From Bedellia somnulentella (Eukaryota; Arthropoda; Insecta; Lepidoptera; Bedelliidae): a stretch of DNA of 64,000 nucleotides. Below the pieces are notes generated by a model. The model was not told the DNA's origin, searched no databases, and saw only the letters and a program-made list of their open reading frames with translations. The translations under genes and the position numbers were made by a program. The DNA lies in the NCBI GenBank assembly GCA_963576735.1, contig OY755170.1:14926567-14990566 (forward strand), written 5' to 3'. Shown here piece after piece: positions 1-10,199 of the stretch (positions are counted from its first letter, which is position 1; the number at the start of each line of letters is the position of its first letter).

Positions 1-364
1 ATTTAGCATAAGCATGCACATTGAAAAATTTAAAAACTTTGTTTTTGTTTTTACTGAATATAATAAATAATAAAATTATGTTTATTTTTATAAATACCTC
101 ACCTATTGTTTTGTATTGTCACGGGTTTTCATAGCAGCTCATCACGTACTGAAGTTGAAGTTTCATTTTGATAAAAAAAACGTTCCCTATTTATTGTTGG
201 ATCTAGCTGGCTAGTCATACACAACTCACATTCCCCGGTTTCAGCGTATCCTACGATTACTCAATCCTTGGTTAGTCATTATCCATTCCTTTAAGTAGAA
301 GCTTTTATCGCTATATTCTATTTTACTGTCCCATCCTTTAAATAGTTCCTTTCCCACCCACTGA

Positions 365-1054
365 TTGATTGATTACAAATCACTGCCGCCTGTGTTATTT
401 GACGGAACATCAATCCCTTTTAGCCCTGTGGTAAGGAACTTAGGCATTATGATTGATAGCAATTTATTTTGGGTACCCCAATTAGAATTGGTAAGCCGAA
501 GGATATTTGCGTCAGCGGGCTCCCTCAGGAGACTGCGTAATTTTCTACCGACTGCTACCAAAACTGCGTTAGCTCAATATCTACTCCTTCCAATTTTAGA
601 TAACGCTGATACCTGTTATCCTGATTTAATGGAAGAACAGCTTAATAAACTAGAGCGTCTCCAAAACTTATGCATCACATTTGTTTTTGGATTGCGTAAG
701 TATGATCACGTGTCTGTTTATCGTACTAAACTTAAGTGGCTTCCTATTCGCCTCCGCCGCAATGTGCAAACTTTGTCCCTCTTTTACTCTATCTTGTTCA
801 ATCCTACCACCCCCTTCTATCTGAAAGAACGTTTTCAATTCCTCTCTTCTTCCCATAACCTTAATTTACGTTCAGACCATAATCTTCAATTATATATTCC
901 CTGTCATACAACGAATTTCTATGGCTCTTCTTCTTCTGTACACGCTGTGCAATTGTGGAACGCACTTCCGGTGGAGGTGCGATTGGCTAAATCACAGAAT
1001 GTGTTTGTGTTCAAAGATCTGGTGAAACAACACTATCTCACTGAAGCGCTGTAA
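365..1054 (+). pseudogene. LINE A reverse-transcriptase C-terminal fragment (229 aa)
   Basis: An open frame of 229 residues matching the region after the RT catalytic core of jockey/CR1-type ORF2 proteins. It begins with the 'NLGIMIDSNL' block (the usual 'YLGV.iDsnL' motif) and continues through the thumb-like helical domain ('LERLQNLCITFVFGLRKYDH') and the usual C-terminal 'AVQLWNALPVEVR' motif. The YADD catalytic motif and the endonuclease lie upstream of anything present, so the fragment cannot be active. The first Met is an artefact of 5' truncation. Confidence 0.75.
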
Positions 1055-2085
1055 TACTGCTGCTTTTTAAACTATATATTTCTAAAACGTACATGTGTAT
1101 TTTATTTAGGTATTTGTATTGCTTGTATATATTAAAGTATGTAGTTATTTATGTATGTGTTCATATTCGTTAAATATCTATATTATTTTGTATGATTAAT
1201 ATTTATATTGTTATTTAAATTAAATAAGTTGATTTTAAGTAAGCTTAATAGATTATTACGTTTTTTTTGGCCTTGTTTTGTGCATCTACCCAAATAATTA
1301 ATTCATCGATCTCACCTTCCAAAGGTTGTCTGGAAGAGATCGCTTTTAGCGATAAGACCGCCAATTGTACTTCACTGTAAACTGTGTAATCATCAGTACC
1401 GTCTTTACCTTAAGGGCACACGGGGCCAGTGCCCAGGGCCCCCCATCTCAGGGGGGCCCCGGACAACCAACAATTTCTGTCACACATTTATTTTCAGAAC
1501 ATTTTTGTCGGGTACATTACATTGTTTTCACAAATCAGTAATCGATAACGAATCGAGCGCCTATTCTTACTGTACTAATTGTGAAAGCAGAAACATTTTT
1601 TAAACTTGTAGAAAAATTGTAAAATTTTTTCGGCTTCGACAAAACGAAGAAAAATTTTGACAGATCATTTATTTGCAAATAGCAAAATGGTAATTTAAAT
1701 ATTTCTGAAATATTCAATCAACCTGGGGAGCAATTCTCGCACAGTAGATACTATATCACTTTCGATATTTAACACTTTTGTGATATTTTGCGATCGATAT
1801 TTGACTTGAGCTATTCTCACTTCATCCGATCGATATTTTTCTATTGAAAACCAGTCGATATGATGATATATATCAAAGGATGATATCGTGTGGTCACGAT
1901 CAGACGATAATTATGATGATATTTGAAGATGTCGTGCGAACGGTAGCCATTTTGTTTTTAAATTTTGTTTTAATATAGATAGAAAATTAAAATGTAGGTA
2001 AATATATTAAATGGATCATAGATCAAATAGTCTTAGAAGTTGTAAATGATGTCTACTTGGATCAACGTTAATTATATTATTAAAC

Positions 2086-3390
2086 TAGTGGATCGTCCCA
2101 GCTTCGCACGGGTAGCGTTGTTTTTTTAAATATCTGAGGTTTCTTTCTTCAGTCACTGCTCAAGCATTATGAAATTAAGCGCAATGTTTTCAATTTATTA
2201 AATTTATAGCACTCCCTAAACAGTGTAGTTTGGTGATTTAGAATGCGCTTTAATGAACGGTTCAGTATTTCCGTTTAATAGCAAATTTTGGAATAAAACG
2301 CTATGAAGTATTTATAACAATCTAAAAAATAAATCATTACGTGTTGTAGGATGCAACTACTGGCGCCATCTAGTATGTTATGAGTAAATTAGTAAAGATT
2401 TTGGTTTTGGTCACGGGCGCGATGGCTTATTTTATGTATAACACGGGTAGCGTTGTTTTTTAAATATCTGAGGTTTCTTTCTTTAGTCACTGCTCAAGCA
2501 TTGTGAAATTCAGCGCAATGTTTTCAATTTATTAAATTTATAGCACTCCCTAAACAGTGTAGTTTGGTGATTTTTAATGCGCTTTAATGAACGGTTCAGT
2601 ATTTCCGTTTAATAGCAAATTTTGGAATAAAACGCTATGAAGTATTTATAACAATCTAAAAAATAAATCATTACGTGTTGTAGGATGCAACTACTGGCGC
2701 CATCTAGTATGTTATATGTAAATTAGTAACGATTCGGTTTTGGTCACGGGCGCGATGGCTTATTTTATGTATAATTTCGGTGTTTCTCTACCGATTTCAA
2801 TGATTCTTTTTTTATTGAATAGGTAATAATGTTACCTTTTTTAAATTAGGGTTGAGTGAGAGGTTTACAAACGTAAGAGTAAACAAATATAATCAGAATG
2901 TTCCGAACTGCTAAGCTATCAGGAATTACACGTGTTATTGTGAGTCAACCGTAAAAGATAGACATAAACTGTTGAGGATTTTTTTTTTAGATAATTTTAT
3001 GAAGAATATTTCCGTCATACATAATTTCTATGTAAGTTTAACCATTAAGGCTGCACATGCGACGGAATCTTAAAAAATGTATTAACTTCTCCCGTTTTCC
3101 CAAAATTTCCCAAAATTCCCCTTTACTACTCTGCTGGAAAGTATACAAAAACCTGCGCAGGTGTATGAAGAATAATTGTACCAAGTTTCGTTAAAATCCG
3201 TCGAGTAGTTTTTGTTTCCATAAGGAACATACAAACCGACAGACAGACAGACAGACAAAAACTTTACTGATTGCATTTTGGGCATCAGTATCGATCCCTA
3301 ATCACCACCTGATAGTTATTTTGAAAATATATTTCATGTACAGAATTGACCTCTCTACAGATTTATTATAAGTATAGATTATAAATAATA
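2086..3390. repeat. Lepidopteran-type interspersed noncoding repeat (Helitron/MITE-like)
   Basis: Begins near 'ggatcgtcccagcttcgcacggg' and ends with 'ttattataagtatagatt'. It contains the GACA microsatellite and flanking block (3236-3260) that I recall from very abundant Lepidoptera repeats. The reverse-strand ORF through 3082-3285 is only this repeat read in frame. Class is uncertain: Helitron-like or another non-autonomous DNA element. It contains the 335-bp tandem duplication described separately. Confidence 0.45.
2107..2774. repeat. 335-bp tandem duplication (two units)
   Basis: Unit 1 is 2107-2441 and unit 2 is 2442-2774. Both start 'cacgggtagcgttg' and end 'gatggcttattttatgtataa'. Only scattered substitutions and one- to two-base length differences separate them, so the duplication is young relative to the host hAT. 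Confidence 0.85.
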
Positions 3391-3723
3391 TATTATTTTC
3401 GCATCATAAAAATTCAAAAACTAAATCCGGTTGCCGGATTGTCCAGTTGGGAATCCAGACTTTGCTAGTTACCGGCAAAGTGCCAGTTAAAGGAAAATTT
3501 AAACAAACCAAAACATATTGACAGATATGAAGACCTTTTCATAACTAAGATAACAGTTAAACTGACCTTTCATTCAATTCATTCGCTTGGATAATTTATT
3601 TCGGTCTTCATTCTTTAATGTTTAAGGAAAAATTACTGCCGTGCGCGAGAATACAGTTTCAATCTATGAATAGAAATATATTTCACTTTGTGATATTTTG
3701 CACACGACATTGAACACTTGATA

Positions 3724-3970
3724 CATATGCTCACGGCTATAAATCCCTAGAAGGGGTAGCCAGAGCTAAGGAATTGGAAATTCTTCAGCCACGTTTGGAA
3801 ATTTTAGTGGGGAAAAGATGGTAAAATTAAAGGTTTTCGGTGATAGGTCTCCAACCACATCGCCCAAAAAACCCTTAAAAGCTCCATATCCGTTAGTCGC
3901 CTCTTACGTACACCCACCGGAAGAAATGGGGTAGTGTTATTCTATGCCGACACTACACAGCAATGATCAA
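3724..3970 (-). mobile_element. SINE family S1, copy 1
   Basis: A 247-bp retroposon flanked by the perfect 13-bp TSD TGAACACTTGATA (3711-3723 and 3971-3983). Read on the minus strand it ends with a block whose complement is 'ctcacggctataaatcccta', close to the 3' end of LINE E in this window. Other copies lie at 7479-7704 and 41345-41610. No protein coding. Confidence 0.8.
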
Positions 3971-4129
3971 TGAACACTTGATATAATTTCTATTATAGTA
4001 ATGATATCGAACTTGCGAGAATTGCCCTCCAGGAGACACTAGAATGAAAGCCCAAAACCTTGCAAAAAAATGGGAGACTGCCTTTCCAACGGAAATATGG
4101 AATGATCTTTTGGGAGTTCTGAATAAAAC

Positions 4130-4740
4130 AAGTCTAAGTTTACAGAATAAAACTATGACCATGGACGTTGTAACGAATCTCTAATCAGTTATGTCAATAC
4201 CGCACGCAATAATTCTGATAAGTACGAAGAAACGAAACTTCTACTGATGAAAATCCATATGCTGACTACAAAGAAATTGAAGAACTACGAAACTCTAGTG
4301 GCGCAAGGCAGGGCGAATTGCAGACAGAACCGACTTTCGGCCGTTGTTACTCGAAGGTTCTGGGGTGGCGGCTACGTACCGGACGAAGCAGTGTGGGTAG
4401 GCCTCCCACATGGTGGTTGGATGAGGGCAGCGCAGGACCGGTCGTTGTGGAAATCTATAGGGGAGGCGTCTATTGGTTATATGATCATGATGACTACAAA
4501 GATACAATTGAATGAAAAAAACTATCATAACTTTTTTTGAAGGATCATCAGAGACTGCACAGTGGAGAGGCAAGGAAAACCTTCGTGTAGATACTTTCAT
4601 TCCCATAATTGACACATTAAGCATGAAAGCATTAGAAAGAACCACCAAGCACCAAGAAATTAATATTCGATTTAGTTTTCTTTTTCAGTAAACAACAATC
4701 GAATCTGATAAGTTGACCAAAAAATGCAAAGAATTGCAAT
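4130..4740 (+). pseudogene. hAT (ZMYM-type) transposase remnants
   Basis: In-frame remnants can be read around 4130-4270 and 4565-4700, for example 'FRVDTFIPIIDTLSM' followed by a basic stretch and 'RFSFLF'. These resemble the region before the C-terminal dimerisation domain of zinc-finger-MYM-like hAT transposases. An RTE fragment lies between the two blocks, and stops and frameshifts abound. It belongs to the 1394-5349 element. Confidence 0.5.
4360..4500 (+). mobile_element. RTE-type LINE 3'-end fragment
   Basis: Carries the characteristic tail of RTE endonuclease-reverse transcriptases: 'RTGRSSVGRPPTWW' in one frame and 'RAAQDRSLWKSIGEA' in another, separated by a frameshift. About 140 bp survive. 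It interrupts the hAT transposase remnant. The overlapping ORFs at 4247-4540 and 4318-4515 are chimeras of this fragment with hAT sequence. Confidence 0.65.
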
Positions 4741-4781
4741 GTTTTCATTTAACCCAATATAAAAAAAAACATTGCAAAACA

Positions 4782-4828
4782 TGAGTAATAATCCCCACAT
4801 GAGGAATTCATGTCAAAAACATTAAATT
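4782..4828 (+). mobile_element. Minimal (47-bp) insertion of SINE family S3 3' end
   Basis: A perfect 11-bp TSD ATTGCAAAACA (4771-4781 and 4829-4839) brackets only 47 bp, 'tgagtaataatccccacatg' onward to 'cattaaatt'. The same block ends the tRNA-like S3 units at about 19.3, 19.6, 26.7 and 48.9-49.3 kb. It is therefore an extreme 5'-truncated retroposition and marks the 3' terminus of the family. Confidence 0.75.
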
Positions 4829-5420
4829 ATTGCAAAACAATCAGTGAATTTAAATATCTCAATCTTACATAACTAAATAAAATCAGATAAAATGGAGGTA
4901 ACTTTTCCAAACGTAGAAATTGCTACAAGAATATTTCTTTGTCTAATGGTTAATGGTTACCAATTGTAGTGGAGAGCGGTTAGCTTAAGAGTATTAAAAA
5001 TTATTTGCGAACAACAATGTTACAAGAACAACTGAGTAATTTGTCAATTATGTACATAGAAAGTGATATCCTTCAAAATTTTACTTTAAGGACAGAATAG
5101 AAGATATTTCACAACAGAAATCCCGAAAGAAAACGTTACAGTAATCGTCACCACAAAGCCCAGCAGCATTGCAATATCATTAATATCAATTACATAATAA
5201 TAAAACATACTATATTTGATTACCTATAATAAATGTTCTTATTCATATTTATAAGTTAAAAAGTTTTAATTAATTCGCTTTTTTACTTTCCAAAAGGGCC
5301 CCAAATTCTAGTGTGCCCAAGGGCCCCAGCCTAGTATAAGACGGCCCTGGTAATCATACTATTATTTTTGTAAATTTGTGTTTGATGTGCAATAAAAAGT
5401 TATTCTATTCTATAATGGAG

Positions 5421-5990
5421 GTCAGTGGGTAAGTAATAATATAATAATTCGGTACCACAAAAAAAGTTGCGGTCAACAGTTAGTTTTTGCCCCATCAAAA
5501 ATGACTAAAATAGAAGTAATAATATAAAATGTTGGTGACATCTAATTAACAACAATATAAATTATTTGACCTGATTTTATCTATAACGGTGTTCAGATAT
5601 TTTAATAGCATGTAAGAAATATTTATATTGGCTTCATTTATACAATACGAGTAGTTTGTGATTTTGTGAGCATTCATCCGTTTTTTGCAAATATTAAGAA
5701 TTTATTGCAAGTAATTTCTTAGCAATAAGAATGTATTTTATACGGTTTCCATTCTGGTATTTGAGAATGAATCAAATTAAACAAAATAATGTAACTCTGT
5801 TCTTTTCTGTTTGACATCAATACAAATTATAAGTGATAAGTGGCATGTGCATATGGATATTGTATAGCTGAGCAAATGGAGAAGGGCAGCTATAAAATGT
5901 ACCATCCACAAAAAACTCTTTTGTATTTGGTATGATATCTCTGAATTTCGGAGAACAGAATACTAAGATTCGCGTCCCCTCCCCACCTTG
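5421..5990. other. AT-rich sequence with no recognised feature
   Basis: I see no coding, TIR, SINE or LINE signature here beyond AT-rich sequence. Confidence 0.5.
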
Positions 5991-5994
5991 TTCA

Positions 5995-6261
5995 TTATAT
6001 ATAATAGTCAGCCAAAAGAAAATCTTTGAATTTTACCGGTACTTCAACCTCACCAACATTTTGATAAACTGTTATTGAAACGGCCGCCTCTCTGTTTCTG
6101 GCTTCATTTAAAAATTGTTTGACACTATTAAAACGTGGCAGACTACCGACTGCCAAGTTTAGCCCTTTGTCGTTGAACTCTTTTACTTTTTCATTGTATA
6201 ATCTCTGAACTGGTTTGTCAGAAAATACAACAGTTGTCCGCAGCTCACATATTTGTCTCAA
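5995..6261 (-). pseudogene. MULE/FLYWCH-like transposon ORF fragment (88 aa)
   Basis: An 88-residue frame with 'SLPRFNSVKQFLNEARNREA', which resembles the 'lPsf.svk..lyrarnk' block between the FLYWCH zinc finger and the MULE transposase domain of insect Mutator-like proteins. No FLYWCH cysteines or DDE residues are visible, so it is a fragment at best. Function is assigned by remembered motif similarity only. Confidence 0.35.
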
Positions 6262-6479
6262 TGTTCATTTTTAAAATCATCAACTTCACAGGTGTTGAAA
6301 GATCGTTTAGAAAAAAAAAGAAAATCTTTCTACAATCTGAATATATAATACAAATTATTGTCTATATTACACAAACAGCTATACACATATTTGCAGAAAA
6401 TAATTTAACCATGAACTTAACCTAAATCAAAAATTAAAAAGATTACAAGTAACAAAACAAAATAAGACAAACAAACCAC

Positions 6480-6790
6480 CCCAAGCCATATCCGGCCCAA
6501 AGGTTCCCATCACACTGGCAGCATTTCCACGCCGCACAGCGAGCGAGATCCTCTGGACCAGAAATGCCCCTGAGCGGTAGTCCAATCCCCGATCCGTCAA
6601 AAGACGACCAATTTCCCGGACAAAGTTCCTACCTACCCTGCGATCCCCACACCCCCATTGTCTCGACAGCTAGTGGTACAAACCATTAGCTCTCCATCAG
6701 CTGCGCATACTTAATTGATTTTTGCCGCGCTGCCATCTCCGGCTCCAGGAGTTTGTTATGCTGACGCTGACTGGGCCAGGGATCATTTGA
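6480..6790 (-). mobile_element. LINE 3'-terminal fragment (RTE-X-like)
   Basis: Locally GC-rich. The minus strand reads 'FVPLAVETMGVWG', then 'IGRLLTDRGLDYRSGAFL', 'VQRISLAVRRGNAASVMGT' and 'FGPDMAWGG' with a stop and a frameshift. I recall this C-terminal pattern from invertebrate RTE-like ORFs (family 'FVPFGVETLG.WG...A'). Only the end of the ORF is present. Confidence 0.5.
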
Positions 6791-7478
6791 ATTGTTTAAT
6801 AATGTTGTTATAAGGGATGTTGCACTTAGTACTACTGAAGTTAAATCATTTCCTTATGTGATAGTGTATATAGTAGAAGCTTGTTGGATTAATTTTGGGT
6901 TTGAATATTTTATGTGATAAAATGTTTGAGGCTGTGACTAGGTTGAGGATAAAAAGAGTACTATTCTCTCTGTTAAATGTTCAGAGTATATGCATATAAA
7001 ATATAATTTTGTAAAGGAAAAGGTAGAAGGCTTCTTGTAGAAGTTAGGTATGTTAATACTAAGTTTCAATTAGCTGATTTTTAACAAAGCCTCTAAATGA
7101 TGGTCATTTCTGTACAACTGTTAAAATAATGATATAGGGATGATATATTTGATGTAAGCTCATAGATAGAGGGAAAGTGTTGAGAATAATGCATAAGCTC
7201 TTATTTCTTATAAGACCTATTTTCAGTATAGATCTTGTCGATGGACAGACAGTGTTCGAGCTGTCGATGGTAGGTTAATATGACTCTTCTAAAGATCTAG
7301 TTTTTTTTTGTTTTATGAAATGTAGAATTTGAAGTTAAAATGGAAGTAATATAATAAAGAAGGCAAAGTTATAATGGTAGTGTAATTTAAAGAGGGTTGG
7401 TACTATTTATTCAACACATTAAATATAACGGAGCAAAGTCTTTTGTGGCCCTCCCAATCTTGAACCTTTAATAAAATA
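6791..7478. other. AT-rich sequence with no recognised feature
   Basis: No ORF, repeat or terminal structure stands out. Confidence 0.5.
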
Positions 7479-7704
7479 CATATACTCACGGATATAAATC
7501 CCTAGAAGGGGTAGCCAGAGCTTCAGAATAAGAAATTCCTCATCCACTTTTGGAAGTTGAGGGGGGAAAACATACTAAAATAAGATTATTTGTGAAGGGT
7601 CTTCAACCGCATCGGCCGAAAATCCCTTAAGAAGCTCAAATACCCTTAGTTGCCTCTTATGATCACCCAAGGGAAAAAATGGGGTAGCCGACACTACACA
7701 GCAT
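7479..7704 (-). mobile_element. SINE family S1, copy 2
   Basis: Shares with the copies at 3724-3970 and 41345-41610 the blocks 'ataaatccctagaaggggta', 'gtagccagagc', a central 'gtcttcaaccgcatcg' and the terminal 'ccgacactacacagc'. A clean TSD is not visible, and several small deletions are present, so it is older than the other two. Confidence 0.75.
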
Positions 7705-8845
7705 TTATTTTACTTTATAATTAAAAGTAATAGATAGCTACTTAACCAAGTAAGAATAAAATGTTGTCATACCTCTTTCTTTGTAATATTAATATACTCT
7801 TGATTGATACCAGTATCCATCTCAATTGTTGATATTAATTTATTAAGTATTTCATCCAATATAAATATATTACTTAAATACCGGTAGCACTTCGATCCTT
7901 GCTTCATTATTGACAATGCTTTAAATTTTTATCAAGTGAATATTTTCGGCCATGTTGTTTTTAGTAAAAAGCCTGAGTTGCATTTGAATGCGTTTTTATG
8001 CATATGGATTCGAATTTAAGAAAATCTTATTCAAGTGTTGCTCCTTAGAAAATTTAGAAGCTTAATAGCGCGGGTGAAAAAGTTTATTTGGCGTGTAGCT
8101 TTTCTGTATTCCTGAGGTTTTTTTGCTGTGGGTGTCAAGTTGTTTATTTTATTTATTAATATTTTCTCGATACCACTTTGAGACCAGTTTCCCAACCTGT
8201 CAAAAACTATGATACGCAACTGTATTTAAAAAAAATAGAAATCTTCTTATTTTGAAAAAAAGAAAAGTAGCTATAATAAATCAGCTAAGAATAAAATATT
8301 TGATATGAGAATACTATGTGTGTAAAAATATATAATGGAAGAAGTTTAACGATATACCTTTCAACGATATCGGCTATTTCCTTTCTTGATTTAAAGTGGT
8401 GTGATCATAATGCCGTTTCCCGTTGGTTTATATAACAGAGTGGTCAACCTGGGAAGTATTAGGAACTTGACCTTCTATAACATAAGAAACCAAAGAAGTT
8501 AACAAAATATCATAATGACTTTTTAAGAAAAACTAGTCTAGTAAATACTTTCATTCTGAAGCGGAATTTGTGGGACTCCTGAAAATATTTCATTCGTAGA
8601 AAACAAAGTTGGATAGGCGGCTATAAGCAGGCGGAGAATTTCAATAGTTCTTGAATAGAAACGTCCTTCATTTTGGTCCGTCATCAAAATGGTTTTTACA
8701 GATACTCATCTTGGAAAATTGTCCGTAGTAAAACTTCTGCGATTAGAATTAGTCACATTCAATCGACTTAATTTCTTCCTCGCGGGTAATAGAAAATTGT
8801 CGCAAAATGTAATAGTCTACACTGTCTAGTGTGTCTGTCTGTCTA
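7705..8845. other. AT-rich sequence with no recognised feature
   Basis: The minus strand near 8400-8750 has short readable frames next to the piggyBac remnant at 9.24-10.2 kb and could be its degraded C-terminal half, but I cannot align it convincingly. Confidence 0.35.
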
Positions 8846-8849
8846 GTGT

Positions 8850-8891
8850 CCCACTGGACTATCATGTCGAGCGACATGATAGTCCAGTGGG
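8850..8891. repeat. Perfect 20-bp-arm palindrome at a SINE 5' end
   Basis: Left arm 8850-8869 (CCCACTGGACTATCATGTCG) and right arm 8872-8891 are exact reverse complements around the 2-nt spacer AG. The right arm contains the first 13 nt of the S2 SINE (box A region), so the left arm is an inverted copy of the SINE start. Confidence 0.95.
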
Positions 8892-9244
8892 TAGAACACC
8901 CGCCCGAAAAACAGAAGGGCGTGAGTTCCAATCCTGGGACGGGCCTACACCAATTTGTCTTTTCTAAAGTCATATGTGTGGTTAATTTATCATGGTTGCT
9001 AACGGTGAGGGAAAACATCGTGAGGAAACCCACATGGCTGAGTTGTACTTAGTCATGTGACAGTGTATTCGTACAAAACGGCGATAGGCCTGCCCCCTAT
9101 CACGTGAGTACACTGTCTAAGCAAAACGTGGGTACCTTCTCTGGAAACTAGATGGCGCTTGCCATGTGAGTTCAGGAGTATTGGTACCTATGCCAACCCC
9201 TTCGGGGATAAAACGGCGTGAACGTTTATATGTTTATGTTATGT
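8879..9244 (+). mobile_element. tRNA-derived SINE family S2, copy 1
   Basis: A roughly 365-bp tRNA-like SINE: a box-A-like 'gatagtccagtgggtag', a box-B-like 'gagttccaatcc' 45 bp further on, a 'ttgtcttttctaaag' body, then a tail with a small hairpin (accccTTCggggat), 'cggcgtgaacg' and a TTTATGT-rich 3' end. A second copy lies at 60034-60393. The tail resembles the 3' end of LINE E. ORFs across it are spurious. Confidence 0.8.
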
Positions 9245-10198
9245 AATAGTCGGTTTGTTTTTGATACATCGCTATAAATTCAATAGAATTTTTGGCATTG
9301 TAACAGATAAGATTTTTTTTTTTAAATAGGAAAATGTTGGTTATAATGCTTATTGTGTACCTATTAAATAAATTTGAGCGCTGAATCCGAAAGAAGCCTA
9401 TTTTTTCTGTAAATTTATGAAAGCGGAAAGTGTCTTCTCTGTCATTAATAATGAAGTCTCGAATCATACCATCAACACTAGCTCATGTATAAACTTTGAA
9501 ACCCCCTTGGTTGGTTTGTCTTTCATGCATTGTTTCCTTTTTCCAGCTTTTCCACTCTTGTAGGGAATCATCATTTCATCCATTTTGTAGCGATTGTCGT
9601 TATCTTGCTGTAATCAATTTTTTCGCAGCTTCTCAACTAAAGGCCTGACTTTATAGTAGCGATCACCATCATTCATTAAATTATCTACAAAATGAAGATT
9701 TGGTCGAATCTGTTCGTATCTTTTTAGGAACATCGTATCAGCTCGGCTGTGTTAAACTAAAAACAAGTATGTCGTTTTCGGCAAATTTTACAGGAGAGCG
9801 AAAAAACATTTTATTTCTTTAAATTTAAATATTTCCTAAAGTGATTGTCGGATCTTGATGATTTTTGGATATGTCCGACGTGATGTAGTTTCCTAATGAA
9901 ATTAATATTTTTTTTAACTTGACCTTTACAGTAACGCCAATGCAGAATGAAAATGCTTTTAGCATAATCTTACCCTATTATTTTTATCAATAGCGCCTTA
10001 AATAAGAAGATATTTTGAATTTTAATAATGTAGAAATAAGGGTCTTTCTATGACGAATCCAACGGTGTAAAAAAAAGCAAACGCTCAAAAATCGACATAC
10101 TTGTTTTTAGCTTAGAGCAGCCGAGCTACATTGTTATACCTGAATTTTGATGACCAGTAAGCTTCATAAAAAGACATGTATACGATTCCCACCATAAC
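9245..10198 (-). pseudogene. piggyBac transposase remnant
   Basis: The minus strand reads 'GIVYMSFYEAYWSSKFRYNN' (10198-10128), then after the MITE 'DTMFLKRYEQIRPNLHFVDN', 'RYYKVRPLVEKLRKN', a stop, 'MDEMMIPYKSGKAGKRKQCM', 'KDKPTKG' and 'GMIRDFIINDREDTF'. These are the N-terminal and first catalytic-Asp blocks of PGBD-type transposases in the correct order. A nonsense codon, a frameshift near 9470 and the S2 SINE at the downstream edge kill it; the later catalytic residues are not recognisable. A LINE A-type tail cuts the upstream side at about 10200. Confidence 0.7.
9744..10123. mobile_element. 380-bp MITE with 4-bp AGCT TSD
   Basis: Terminal inverted repeats start CGGCTG and share an exact 18-bp block CTAAAAACAAGTATGTCG after seven mismatched bases. 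AGCT flanks both sides (9740-9743 and 10124-10127). Excising the element with one AGCT rejoins the piggyBac frame exactly (…YNNV-A-DTMF…), which independently confirms the boundaries. There is no coding capacity. Confidence 0.85.
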
Positions 10199-10199
10199 A

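Larger units (their letters stand above)
1722..4033. mobile_element. Possible MITE inside the hAT, expanded by later insertions
   Basis: A 20-bp imperfect inverted repeat (18 of 20 matches, CCTGGGGAGCAATTCTCGCA at 1722-1741 and its complement at 4014-4033) brackets AT-rich sequence with many 'cgatat' and 'gatatcg' motifs near both ends. Between the ends lie the 2.09-3.39 kb interspersed repeat and a 13-bp-TSD SINE. Without those the element would be roughly 0.75 kb. I see no convincing TSD, so the assignment is tentative. Confidence 0.35.
1394..5349 (+). mobile_element. hAT-type DNA transposon with 8-bp TSD, heavily invaded
   Basis: The 8-bp direct repeat GTAATCAT flanks the segment at 1386-1393 and 5350-5357. 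The ends are inverted: the left reads CAGTACCGTCTTTACC and the right end, reverse-complemented, reads CAGGGCCGTCTTATAC. The CAGGG-type terminus plus 8-bp TSD is diagnostic of hAT. G/C-rich subterminal blocks (1420-1460 and 5295-5340) are also mirrored. Internal transposase remnants of the zinc-finger-MYM type lie at about 4130-4740. The rest is filled by later insertions listed separately. It sits in the 3' UTR of LINE A and splits it cleanly. Confidence 0.8.
360..5420 (+). mobile_element. LINE A, 5'-truncated non-LTR retrotransposon split by a hAT element
   Basis: The 3' part of a jockey/CR1-like LINE. The reverse-transcriptase C-terminal domain (365-1054) is followed by an AT-rich 3' UTR to about 1393. 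The UTR resumes at 5350 after the hAT insertion, with a 'gtgcaataaaaag' polyadenylation-like signal and a short ATTCT-repeat tail near 5405-5418. The UTR segment near 1320-1375 ('ggaagagatcgcttttagcg') recurs on the minus strand at 10200-10350, so this is a family with at least two copies here. From memory this 3' UTR is common in Lepidoptera. The 5' part, including endonuclease and RT core, is absent. Confidence 0.7.

Noticed and set aside
4247..4540. A 97-aa ORF as a gene
   Set aside because: It joins hAT remnant to an RTE tail across an insertion junction; not a natural protein.
8400..8750. C-terminal half of the piggyBac at 9.2-10.2 kb
   Set aside because: Some short frames are open, but I could not match catalytic or Cys-rich motifs in order, so I did not extend the feature.
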